Of a stretch of 64,000 nt of DNA, positions 34,201 to 43,076 are shown piece after piece. The notes beneath the pieces are model-generated. The model was not told the origin of the DNA. It ran no database searches and saw only the letters and a program-made list of their open reading frames with translations. A program made the translations under genes and the position numbers. Location of the stretch: assembly GCF_001761485.1 (NCBI RefSeq), contig NC_090771.1, positions 1,488,001-1,552,000 on the forward strand. Direction: 5' to 3'. How positions within the stretch are numbered: the first letter of the stretch is position 1; each line of letters starts with the position of its first letter. Source of the DNA: Yarrowia lipolytica. Lineage: Eukaryota > Ascomycota > Dipodascomycetes > Dipodascales.

Positions 34201-35502
34201 GATCTGGACCCTTCGTTCTCTGTTCTTGACTTCCCCTTCGAGGAAATCTCATTCGATGATATCAGAGATGACCTGGACTATGGAGAAGAAGAGGGCCTGT
34301 CTCAAAAAGAGCCTATGATCGATAGTTCTGGTATCCGCCCTGCTGTGGAATGCGTGGGTCTGTTTCTGCAGAGTGGTGTTGAAGAATATCTGTGTTCAAT
34401 TCAAGGCCACAATCCTAGTGTTTCTGCTGTCTTTGTCATTGCTCTTTGCATGAGTCGTCAAGTCACGGAACACACCACTTTGGAGGAGGTTGAGAAAATG
34501 GACTTTCGGTTCCCTCGTCATGTCAAGTTCTTTTCTCCAAAGGACGATCAAGTGATTGCTAACTACACTTCAAAGGGACCTTCCGACGAGGGTAAGTTTT
34601 CCACGCTAAAAAGGCGACATTTCATCGATGACATTCTTAGACGAAGCGAATACTTGAAGGCAGTATCACTTGCTTTGGAAACAGAGGAGACTGGTGCCGA
34701 GGGCGAGAATGAAGGTGAGGTCCTCGCTGGTAGCTCTGCTGATCGTTCTGACCGCATTCCCCAAGATGTTAAGATGGAGCTATTCGATGTATTTGAAGTG
34801 CCTCGCGACTACAATCCACCCGCCCATCGTTCACCTGAACCAAGCAGCCAGGCATACAAGATTGACAGCAGTACTACAGAGCCTTCTCTGGAAGAACGAA
34901 GATTAGCCATGGAGGAGAAGATTCGACAGCTGCGTGCGAAGAAGAAGGCCAAGAAGGCTCGACGGGAGAAGCGCGAGTCCCTGCGTTTTGAGAAGGAGTC
35001 ACCTGAAGTCAAGGAGGATGGGCAGCCCAAGAAGAAACGTCGAAGAAAGGACGACAAGGAGGATAAGGAGGACGACAAGGAGAAGAAGAAGCGTCGAAAG
35101 TCCAAGAAGTCTGAGAAGGCTGTGGCTACGGTCGAATCCGAGGTGGTGGGTTTGGTGGCCGAGTCTCCTGATCTCGTTGAGAAGGGGTTTTCTCAACCAC
35201 TAGTCACGGAGACACCGAAACGTAAATCTGGGCGGCCCAAGGACGAATCTGTACCCTCACAGCGGGCTCTTGAGCGCCACACGAAACCCAGGACTCGAGC
35301 GACGACAGACACCGAAACAGTAATCCCTGAAACGCCCCAAACTGCGCCTACCCCTAAGAGACGAGGCCGACCATCTCATCCAGCTGCCGGACGGGCCATT
35401 TCTCAATCTCCTGTGTCTGAAGCAACTACCCTCACCAGGAGAAGGTCAGGTCGGCCTAAGAAGACGGCTAACAAAGAAGGACACGCAGGATTGCTTCAGT
35501 GA
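31252..35502 (+). CDS. RAP1: RAP1-like telomere/chromatin protein with BRCT, Myb, RCT-like domain and AT-hooks
   Basis: 1416 residues, one exon. A BRCT domain covers about 15-100 (LFSPYSFFVTIDVPKRKAV...GGGTIV). A Myb-type domain follows at about 118-178 (YTDGEVRFLTAYID...HTEESIRSKLKQLEKF), the Rap1 order. A long Ser/Pro/Glu-rich middle repeats VPDTP, VPGTP, VPDSQ and IPETP motifs. Residues about 1023-1143 resemble the Rap1 C-terminal protein-interaction domain (FFSPKDDQVI...LKRRHFIDDILRRSEYL). A Lys/Arg-rich region (about 1210-1300) and three AT-hook cores (SGRPK near 1325, RRGRPS near 1368, SGRPKK near 1396) end the protein. Rap1 binds telomeres directly or through a partner. It is much larger than S. 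cerevisiae Rap1 (827), and the AT-hooks are unusual. The call rests on domain order and weak motif similarity. Confidence 0.7.
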   Translation: MAEVTVKDPAYGGQELTISSLLFSPYSFFVTIDVPKRKAVMALISKGGGTIVSRPSNTTPIDYWLVPDYFEGNTRLGAKRVSIVLDSARQGQFPPLRDSGGEDYYSPFAKTKKARTEYTDGEVRFLTAYIDMHVGKPPLGKSDLRYLFELMNHKHTEESIRSKLKQLEKFPVNLERTKPVSYQAPVVENDLVAKKTTETPIPGTRFPDVLLNSIPAAKRTSADTVLATPVPVKPLAMSTQLPDTTMEVPDTPIPSKNTHGKTKQGNTQVPGTPETKKGTFISPQKLSPKSAQSSQSSNQVPDTPAKSEQPAPATEAAQNATTVGLHKNPAITEVPATPAGPDIQVEDSTTATQSSKRSKSPSKSPSRASESPSASSKQLTLPFQSISGPISSTASSSDSEPLVMRFSPKKNRKKTKEPLYAQAQSVDNSSTPSSTRFTSSQMVPDSQQSMSSTPLKFDTTARDSSGITESQIYSAALTVPPGSSELTVDESSGSLEHIATVRLSSVSRESKWSRDSSMSVDSNGLDIYSQGSQVSQAGRRTRASRSLAASDLPPPAVQTGSCVLFPRKFITKYSHHPIRGVFYGIEKVSSQQTDTSQGATRQIEMTQVEARQMVRVEDEGVVAKAISSQSSSSFAEDSHLFVQEDSDGAEKEEKEKEKEGDSDEEEGEANEMEEGDGQKGDDEEEEEIVQVLDTQENHILRDAQLTADSYDDVSSVPDSQASVIKRPSAFRESPVPAKRRYLDSSLDLDVSVPSLPSINNIRARLKELSDRVSSEGHREDVIGSQAEKRVSWSSLGRQVAVLELDSDGDVVEESFIEGQVEGIKEVEEVEAEEVEDESPKDDDVDEAAAEEHVDMPKEHASIIYEDAQRRPSSSQLDESLGLVSQRDVVVVEELEVEAEEEQEIASDGSKKESEDPMQPAELPRSDSAPQISEIHFDAVDRFQSLLPNDVIDELLESYEPEEEYPSEKFQVLAVPIRKDLTSVDLDPSFSVLDFPFEEISFDDIRDDLDYGEEEGLSQKEPMIDSSGIRPAVECVGLFLQSGVEEYLCSIQGHNPSVSAVFVIALCMSRQVTEHTTLEEVEKMDFRFPRHVKFFSPKDDQVIANYTSKGPSDEGKFSTLKRRHFIDDILRRSEYLKAVSLALETEETGAEGENEGEVLAGSSADRSDRIPQDVKMELFDVFEVPRDYNPPAHRSPEPSSQAYKIDSSTTEPSLEERRLAMEEKIRQLRAKKKAKKARREKRESLRFEKESPEVKEDGQPKKKRRRKDDKEDKEDDKEKKKRRKSKKSEKAVATVESEVVGLVAESPDLVEKGFSQPLVTETPKRKSGRPKDESVPSQRALERHTKPRTRATTDTETVIPETPQTAPTPKRRGRPSHPAAGRAISQSPVSEATTLTRRRSGRPKKTANKEGHAGLLQ

Positions 35503-35767
35503 CCATATTTATTTTGTGCATTATTATAGACGTTGTAGATACTATTTTTGTAATCATAGATGTTTTATGTCAGGATCTGTAGTGTGTCTGCTTCTCATAA
35601 AGGTTACACCGGATTACGTAACCACTCGTAATTGTACGTACTGTATGTTACGTTGACTTACATAAACCTTCTCCCAAACTCATAATCTCTGTCGAAAATT
35701 CCAAAGTGCATGATAACGCAGAAAAATCATCCCCACACAACACAAGAAGTGCAGGACGACAATTGCC
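35503..35767. other. Spacer between the RAP1-like gene and RXT3
   Basis: 265 bp, AT-rich, with a GTACGTACTGTATG motif at 35633-35647. It must hold the terminator of one gene and the promoter of the next, which are in tandem. Confidence 0.4.
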
Positions 35768-37273
35768 ATGAATTCCGAATCGCAGGCCTCCGAGCCGGTC
35801 GAAACGGCCTCGTCAGCCGACAAGCCCACGGATGTGCCCACTCCAATGCCTGCTGCTGTCCCTACCACTACCGATGGGTCAGCTTCAGAAGCCACCACCG
35901 AAACCCAGCCCGCGACATCAGAAGCTGCAGCAGCGACCACAAGCACCACAGAAACACCAGCGCCAGCACCAGTAACAACTGAGACTGGGGAGGTACCAGC
36001 TGCCCAGTCTGAAACCACATCTACAGCCGCCTCTGCTGCCCCTGCTGTCGCGGATAAGGACACGCCGTCTACAGAACAGAAGAACTCATCGCCCGCTCGC
36101 ATGTCTTTGTCTTTTATCCAGGGTGACGAGCCCAAAAAACCCGAAGCTAACGACCCAGCGCCATCGGAGGATGCCACGCCAGCCACCAGCGTCCCCGAAG
36201 CTCCTACTGTGGCGCCCAATGCCGCCGCCAATGCTGCTGCTGCCAGTGCGGAGACTACTCTTGCATCAGCTGAACCAGTGACTTCAGAACCCACCGTGTC
36301 TGCGCAGGAGTCTACCGCCGCTGCTGTCTCACCTAGCGTCACTGCTCCTGTTGACAACGCTGATGCTGCTACTGTCGCCGCCGACGACGCTGACGCTCCT
36401 GGTATCAACCCCAAGGAGCCCAAATCACTACAGAAACATGCTCACCCCACCCCCACCCCACCCTCACAAACACACCACCACCATCACCACCATCACAGAT
36501 CGTTCAGAAACCTGAAATCGAAACAAGATGTCAACAACAAGGACGTGTACTCTTTTGTTAAGGCCACCCCATTCCCCAAAACCGATCTGGGAGTGCTCGA
36601 GTACACCACTAATCTGGACACGTGCCTTCAGGGAGTTCTTCTTCCTAACCTGCAGCTCCACGTCGACTGTACTATTCAAGTATTGATCCCGCGAAAACAT
36701 CTGCGAAAGGAATCAAACATACTCGTGCAGAGAAGAGAAATCTGGGGAACAGACATCTACACAGATGACTCGGATATTGTGTCTGTTTTGTATCACACGG
36801 GTGTCCTCCCAACCAGGGCCCAGGTAGACGCATTCTACAGCACTCTACGTGCCCAGGAAGAAGGTGATGCTGACGACACCACAGACGGACATCTTGAGGA
36901 TGAGCATCCCGTGACTGTTGGACCCAACTCGCATCTCGTGACATCAACTTCTGACAACGAGCAGATTTATGGAGACTGTCTCGTTACGCTCAGAGCTCTT
37001 CCCAAGCTGACAGAGTACACTGGCTGCTACAGAAACGGAATCAACTCCCGGTCTTGGAAGCATCATGATGGAGGCTCCTACGCCATTCAAAAGGTTGAAT
37101 TCCTGAAACATGACCAGGCTGAATACGTGCTAAGACGTAACAAGCGATCAAGACTCAACACCTGGTCCGATCAGCAAAAGTGGGCTGAGTGGAGTTCTCA
37201 CAAGGAGGTTGTGTTGGACTTTAAGGACGACCAAAAGGGCAAGAAGGCTACTGTTGAGAGTCTGATGTCGTAG
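35768..37273 (+). CDS. RXT3: RXT3, subunit of the Rpd3L histone deacetylase complex
   Basis: 501 residues. The first 225 are low complexity, dominated by Ala, Thr, Ser, Pro and Glu. A run of eight histidines lies at about residues 236-243. The Rxt3 domain follows (about 255-480) with its hallmark RREIWGTDIYTDDSDIVSVLYHTG. Rxt3 is a structural subunit of the large Rpd3/Sin3 deacetylase complex, acting in the nucleus in gene repression. The low-complexity front half is much longer than in S. cerevisiae Rxt3 (294 aa). It is in tandem with the RAP1-like gene, another chromatin protein, but I see no sign of joint control. Confidence 0.9.
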   Translation: MNSESQASEPVETASSADKPTDVPTPMPAAVPTTTDGSASEATTETQPATSEAAAATTSTTETPAPAPVTTETGEVPAAQSETTSTAASAAPAVADKDTPSTEQKNSSPARMSLSFIQGDEPKKPEANDPAPSEDATPATSVPEAPTVAPNAAANAAAASAETTLASAEPVTSEPTVSAQESTAAAVSPSVTAPVDNADAATVAADDADAPGINPKEPKSLQKHAHPTPTPPSQTHHHHHHHHRSFRNLKSKQDVNNKDVYSFVKATPFPKTDLGVLEYTTNLDTCLQGVLLPNLQLHVDCTIQVLIPRKHLRKESNILVQRREIWGTDIYTDDSDIVSVLYHTGVLPTRAQVDAFYSTLRAQEEGDADDTTDGHLEDEHPVTVGPNSHLVTSTSDNEQIYGDCLVTLRALPKLTEYTGCYRNGINSRSWKHHDGGSYAIQKVEFLKHDQAEYVLRRNKRSRLNTWSDQQKWAEWSSHKEVVLDFKDDQKGKKATVESLMS

Positions 37274-39563
37274 TTATCCAGAGATCGTTGCTAACACAAG
37301 GGCACTACGAGCCCCATGATCTAGCTAGCTATGGACTCATCACTTGGACAATCACTGCATCATGTCATCGGTCGTGTCTACGTCCGCTATAACCGCTCTA
37401 TGGGAGCTCAAAGGGTTTCTCATCCGCAATGCGTACTGTTTACGAGGAATCGGTACTCGGTGCTTGTTACATGTGTGGTGCGATCAATGGAGGCGTGGCG
37501 CGTGGAACATTTTAACAGGCTTCGAAGACGTGTTCCAATCTTGTTTCCTCTCCGCTTGTATTTTATATCACTATAGATCAATGAAATGTATATTAACCAT
37601 GGTTGTCTGCGTCGTACTGGTGGAGGTAGGGAGGTCCGAGATCATGGTACCATCATCCAGCTGGTAATTTCAGCTGTCATCCAGGGGCTTGGATGCGTTG
37701 GAATATCGTCTGTATTATTTGCACATTTTTTTTTTTCACGAATTCTAAAAGACTGTAAATTTTCGTTTTTTCCCGTTTGTTTGCTTGTCGGGAATACATC
37801 CATTTTCGGTGCCACCGCGGGCCTAGAGGTACTGTATAATACACAACTTCAAACGAGGGTACTACAAGTACTTCGTTGTAGTATTTTCGTCGGTTTGTCA
37901 TGATCTATTTTGTTCTTCCAGGAATGTCTCTTACCATACACTCCTTCTGTTGGTATATCGTCATGTTACACACGGGATTTCTACAAAGATTAAGCGCAAT
38001 TATCGCAAAAGCCGACCGATCGACACCAGACGCCAGCGCTTTGAAGGCCGAATGCAGCAGAAATGATGGACTCGGCTACAATGTAGTGACCCGGCTGACC
38101 TCGTTAGTTTGTCATCATTAGTTAGTGTGTTTGTTAGTCAGACTTATTGTGATTTAGTCATTATTTAGATTGGCATATCTGGCTTAGACTGGCAACGCTG
38201 TGCAATATTTTGCTTTGGGCTGTAATGCCCACAAGACCTACCAGACGCAAACCAGCAGTCAGACAATGCACGTATCGCTCAACGATGCACGATCATCTGT
38301 GAAACATGTTGGAAAGTGTTTGCAACAAGGAGTACAGAGAGCAGGTGATATTCACCAATGAACGTATGGTACGAGTACTTGTACGTACGGTTAATATTAG
38401 TAGCTACCGGACACAAGCAGCAATCCTGACCTTCAGACTCTCGGTGTATGTGCGGTGTTGGGACCTACAAGTAGGGATATAGTGTGTGTATAAAAATAGC
38501 TCACAGTAATAGGGGTGGTCTTGTGTTCTATGAAACTGGGCTAACTCTGGAAGATCAGACTTGAGTACAGTATTGAAATTGTGGCCAAAAGAAGACCTTC
38601 TGTTGAGTTTTGTCAGCACCTTCGTATTTTCTTTTGGCCATTATTTCCATTGGTCTCTGGCTACAGACGTGTGGGGAAACAGACATCATCCCAATTTAGA
38701 AATGCTAAACAGCCGACCTACAAGTGTACGATGCGCGGCTTGTATACATTTCAGGCGCAAGTATAGAGCTGATATGGTAATGTAATTGTAGGGGCTAGGG
38801 CCGCCGACCATCAATTGTTGCATACAAGGCAGATGTGTTTCGTACAGCTACCTGTACTTTTTCCTCATCGGTGAGCACACCTCACATCCCCCAGATCAGG
38901 TGTCTCTTTCTTTGTTGTCTCACAGTGTTGACAAGATGCTACAAGTACAACCATCTTATCGCGTTGTTAAATGTCGTGGTTCCTTTTTTACGCTCACTGT
39001 AAGTTCTCTTTTCAAAGCCTGCAGGGGACCTATAACAGAGTAACGTGAGTGTGCTGCTTGTATAAGAACAAACCAGCTTTCCCCACAACCAGAGTAGTAG
39101 TGACGTGGCGTCAGGAGGACAAGCGCTGGTCCCAATCCGCGGAGAGACCATGCTACCCCTCTATAGATCAGCTCGCAAGCTTCTTTTCTATCGTTTCTCT
39201 GACATCGTTTCTTTTTTCCCCTTTTACTTGCCCTGCCTTTTTCGCCTTTTCCTTTTCGCCGGTGCATTTTTACCTTCGAAATAAGATTTCACTCTTAACC
39301 TTGTTGTGTTCCCTCACCACTTCACTTCCATTTCAACTGCGTTTTGCACCATCAACTTCATCAACAAACAGCTTCTTCTACAGCCTGAGTGACGTCTGCT
39401 CTGGTTGTGTAGCTACACGACTGCTTGATTAAACACATTTGCCCACGACGTACACCTCTCCCTGGCCCACACGACGATAAAGCAACGTCCGACCGGTTAC
39501 ACCACAATTTCGCTACACACCCACCCGATTCACATCAGATAAACCCAGCTCTCCAGCCCGAAA
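37274..39563. other. Long intergenic region (2.3 kb)
   Basis: Contains a poly-T run (37725-37736), a GTACGAGTACTTGTACGTACGG motif cluster at 38370-38392 and a strong pyrimidine tract at 39178-39270, probably in the promoter or leader of the next gene. No frame has recognisable protein content. Confidence 0.5.
39178..39270 (+). promoter_or_regulatory. Pyrimidine-rich tract upstream of the DUF4050-like gene
   Basis: About 90 bp of mostly C and T (CTTCTTTTCTATCG..., TTTTTTCCCC..., TTTTCCTTTTCGCC), ending about 300 bp before the next ATG. Such tracts are common in strong yeast promoters and leaders. Its role is inferred. Confidence 0.35.
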
Positions 39564-41339
39564 ATGGCCTCATTTCTGGGACCCTACTACTACTCGGATC
39601 CTCGCAACCAGGGCCCACCAGGATTCTCCTCAAGGGGAGCATATGCCCGAAATTATATGGCCATGACGGGACACCGACCCGGCCAGTCCATGCCCAGATT
39701 CACTCCTTACACCTCATCTGACGAGTCTGACGATGGCCACGTTGTCGTACGTAAGAAAACAAAGCCGCGACGAAAGACACAAACACCGACTCCGCAAGCA
39801 ACAACAGTGGCGCCCATGGATCTGGATAAAGAAGTGGTATTAACTGCCGAGCCCGTGGTGTCTCCTAGCGACTCTTCGACCAACAAAGTACCGACAAAGG
39901 GCCGGCTTAAGCGATATTTTTCCCGTCAGTTTTCCGAGCTCAAGAAGGAGTTCAACGGTCCCCTGACAGCTTCCGTGTCGTCCACCACGCTCGACAACGT
40001 GGACGAACTGCGAACGGTACAGTCGTCGACCATCGCCTCCGTGAACCCACCGACGCAACCCTCCGGGTGTCAGCCTCACCAACTGCCACCACCTACGTCC
40101 ATGAGGCACTCAAAGTCTGTGGGAGATTTGCATCTGCACCTGCCGCCGCTGGCCACAAAAGAAGAGCAAGGTTCTGCAGCTCCTCTTGCATATGAAAACC
40201 AAAGCGGGCGAACCTTGTTGCCTACTTCTGTGGACCCAAGCAAAAAACCCAAGCAAAAGGCAACCCAGGCATCGTCCCCCGACGCACACCGCCCCATGAT
40301 TCAGATGGGCGACAAGGGTCCTTCGGCCGCGCGCGACATGGCTTCGCTCGGCTTTTCCGCCCACTCGTCGCCCTCCAAGACGCCCGCTAAAAAGTTGTCT
40401 TCGTCGACCCCGACATCTGCCGCTCCCTCCTCTCTCAACCAGACTAACAAAAGTCCCAAGTCTACCATGCAAAGACTGGAGGAAAAATTTGCGTCGTGGT
40501 TCTCCAGCAAAAAATCGACCAAAGCAGGTTCAGCGCGAAAGGGAGCCGGTGTGGACAAGAAGAAAATCATCCCCACGAAGTCGTCGTCGTCGTCCGTGTC
40601 CTCCACCCTGTTACTGGACTCGTCGTCGTCCAACGAAAACCCCAAGAAGCCCAAGAAGAAACGCGTGGACTTTGTGCTTGTCCACAAACAAGTGGAGTCA
40701 CTGTTCCACGACAAGAAGCCTGCTCCTCTGAAATCCGGGTCGTGGTCTTTTGCTCGTCTGCGTGAGAACATGAGCACGTCGGAAATCACCCCCGCACCGG
40801 ACTCGGGCGCAGACCGGTCTTTGAGCGCGGCTCTCAGCGGAATTACGGGCCCCGGAACCGGTGGCGCTGGTCCTACTGGAACAGTAGGAGCTCCCCAACT
40901 CCCTCCCCTCTCTCTCGGCACCTCCCCCTCTATCAACACTAATAACTCGACTAACAACATCAACACTTTGCATAAGGCCACGACCTCCATCACGTCGGAT
41001 CCGGCCACTCTGTTCCCCGAGTCAGACATGACCTCGGAGGACGAAGAAGCCCACTGGAACGAGGGATACCGACTGTGGAAGGAACGACGGGCTGCCTGGC
41101 TTACACCCCATCCTGAGACTCTTCAGGAACAGAAGGAAAAGGAGGAGGGTGGCAACAACGCCGAAGCTGAAAGCAGCGATACTGTCCGATTCGAGGATAT
41201 CCCTGAAGAGGGCTACCCCATGGTTTACGAACGACTGGTTGACAAGACCAAGACTCTCAAAAAGCCGCTTAATCTTGCATTTGTGCTCAAGGTAATGAAG
41301 GCCGGATGGGTGGCCACTGGCCAGTGGCCCAATAGCTAG
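39564..41339 (+). CDS. Ser/Pro-rich protein with a DUF4050-like C-terminus
   Basis: 591 residues, no membrane helix. The N-terminal part is Tyr/Pro/Gly-rich (FLGPYYYSDPRNQGPPG), followed by long Ser/Thr/Pro-rich and Lys-rich stretches suited to phosphorylation. The conserved part appears to be the last 100 residues: HWNEGYRLWKERRAAWL, then VYERLVDKTKTLKKPLNL and VMKAGWVATGQWP. This recalls the fungal DUF4050 pattern (a W...R..W core, then LV..G..LK.P..L...V..L..GW). The function of the family is not established. Nothing in the context suggests a partner. The family match is from memory of the pattern and is moderate. Confidence 0.6.
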   Translation: MASFLGPYYYSDPRNQGPPGFSSRGAYARNYMAMTGHRPGQSMPRFTPYTSSDESDDGHVVVRKKTKPRRKTQTPTPQATTVAPMDLDKEVVLTAEPVVSPSDSSTNKVPTKGRLKRYFSRQFSELKKEFNGPLTASVSSTTLDNVDELRTVQSSTIASVNPPTQPSGCQPHQLPPPTSMRHSKSVGDLHLHLPPLATKEEQGSAAPLAYENQSGRTLLPTSVDPSKKPKQKATQASSPDAHRPMIQMGDKGPSAARDMASLGFSAHSSPSKTPAKKLSSSTPTSAAPSSLNQTNKSPKSTMQRLEEKFASWFSSKKSTKAGSARKGAGVDKKKIIPTKSSSSSVSSTLLLDSSSSNENPKKPKKKRVDFVLVHKQVESLFHDKKPAPLKSGSWSFARLRENMSTSEITPAPDSGADRSLSAALSGITGPGTGGAGPTGTVGAPQLPPLSLGTSPSINTNNSTNNINTLHKATTSITSDPATLFPESDMTSEDEEAHWNEGYRLWKERRAAWLTPHPETLQEQKEKEEGGNNAEAESSDTVRFEDIPEEGYPMVYERLVDKTKTLKKPLNLAFVLKVMKAGWVATGQWPNS

Positions 41340-42455
41340 TTGGATTTGCATGGTCATTTGCATAGGAGTCCTGGTATTGAACTGCATACATACATTTTAT
41401 ATAATTTAATAATTTATTTGACGAGCGATGAGCAGAGTAACATGGAGGTTTGCATACTTCAACGCTTTCCTGTGTCTTTGAAGGTACGGCTGAATCACGC
41501 GGCTTGGATGGTGTAAAAAGCAAGTCCAAGTCTCGAACCGCCAATATTAGCCAAGTACAGAAGAATCATGGTCCGTCTGAAAGGTGATTAGACTTGGTGC
41601 TTGTACGGAACTACTTTTAGTGCGATCAAATGATAAACTGGCGTTACTGCATAAGTAGGTTAATGTACTCTGTCTGTCAATACCTGTAGAAAGTATGTAC
41701 TCGTACAAGTACGGTATTTATTTTGTATTGGACAAGTACCGGTACTCGTACTGAGACAGAAGGTACCCATACATTCAAGTGTCGTATGTACTGCGCGACT
41801 ATACGATGTACAGAAAATACATACTGTAACTGTACAGTGTGTGGTTGTTATTATTACATCTATTGTATAAATGAGGGTCCACACCACGTTCCTATAACAA
41901 CGAAGACTTTGCACGAGCGTCTGTATCTCGCCCCTGTGTTTTGTCCAAGTGGATAACTTCGAAAAGTTGGAGCTGAAGTTCATTGGAGCGACACTGATCA
42001 AAATAGTGTAGATTGGCCCACGTATTCCCCTTTAGTGAAGCAGTGTTGGCGATCGTTAATTATCCTGTATGTCGCTCGCTCCTTTCAGATATACCTGCGG
42101 AACAGCTTCAGAAGACTTCAAGAAAAGCTCAAGTGCCAGCTCCACACCGCATTCCCCTAGACGGGTAGAGAGCTAAATGTAGACTTCCTCGGATGTCTGT
42201 GTAGATTTATCGACCCTTGACACGGAATACTCGAAGACAGTTGAACTGAAGTAGAGCCTAGACAGTAGAATCGAAGATGTGGCTGGGGCTTGTGTACTGC
42301 CTGCGTAATCCCATTTGTCATTACGGAGACTGTCGAAGGTATACCACGATTCAGACGTGACGGTCACATGTGATGGTGGTATTTGGATCTTAGAGATATC
42401 AGACAGGCAAGAATGACAAGGATAGCGGAATCACCCCAAGATAACAACCTCCAAT
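41340..42455. other. Intergenic region between convergent genes (1.1 kb)
   Basis: A dense GTAC cluster at 41694-41752 (GTACTCGTACAAGTACGG and ACAAGTACCGGTACTCGTAC). No gene supported. Unusually long for a convergent spacer. Confidence 0.5.
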
Positions 42456-42797
42456 TTACAATTGGTTCTGCCTTCTGATCTGAATCGTCTTCTCGATCAT
42501 TCTGATGTTCGCGTCAACCATCTCAGCCCAGTTCTGGACGTCGCCGGTTTCTCTGAGTTTGGTGTCGCCGTTGTTCGCTACTGTTTGAAGCTGCTTGTTG
42601 AGTTTGGTCAGCTTTTCAGTGGACTCTTCCAGATGTTGAGCCTGGTTGGTGATATTCTTGTGATTCGTGTGAATCAGAGCAATGGATTGTAGCAGAGGCT
42701 TTTCAAGAGCTTCGGGCGCAGTTTTCAATGTTGTAACAAGATTCGCGTGGGCGTCATGAATTGTCTCGAGCTTTTGTTGTTTCGTCTTCTTGTTCAT
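42456..42797 (-). CDS. BLOC-1 subunit 1 (BLOC1S1/GCN5L1)-like
   Basis: 113 residues, mostly helical and coiled coil. The C-terminal motif LRETGDVQNWAEMVDANIRMIEKT matches the conserved end of BLOC1S1 (LGDVENWA..IE.D...I). BLOC-1 is a coiled-coil complex on endosomes that guides sorting and, in yeast, Rab GAP recruitment. The gene faces VAM6/VPS39 head to head with 279 bp between the start codons. VAM6 acts in the same endosome-to-vacuole route. Confidence 0.7.
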   Translation of the reverse strand: MNKKTKQQKLETIHDAHANLVTTLKTAPEALEKPLLQSIALIHTNHKNITNQAQHLEESTEKLTKLNKQLQTVANNGDTKLRETGDVQNWAEMVDANIRMIEKTIQIRRQNQL

Positions 42798-43076
42798 GAT
42801 GTGAGGTGGTGTTCGTGGTCTCGCCCCCTTACTCCTGTCAATAATTTACACCACCACGCATACGTATCTCAACCTTAAGTGCGCCCAGCCATAGTGCAGC
42901 TTCCAGGCACTGTAGTGTGAAACTGCATTCCCCATCTATACAACATTTCTCGGGAGCCGTCAGTGCTCACGATATTAAAACCCATTCGACACAAACACAA
43001 GCTAGGCCCATTGTTCAACTACACGCGTCTATTCTCCAATCGCCCCACACTCATTTTCACGGGATAGTTGTCCATC
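42798..43076. promoter_or_regulatory. Shared divergent promoter, BLOC-1 subunit and VAM6
   Basis: 279 bp between two divergent ATGs. It holds one MluI box (ACGCGT, 43023-43028), close to the VAM6 start. Both genes serve endosome and vacuole traffic, so joint control is plausible but only inferred. Confidence 0.45.

Noticed and set aside
36470-36501. His tract in RXT3 as an engineered tag
   Set aside because: Internal position, mixed codons and natural flanks; nothing suggests a construct.
43068-43076. Three extra codons before VAM6
   Set aside because: They begin with TTG; the first ATG is at 43077.
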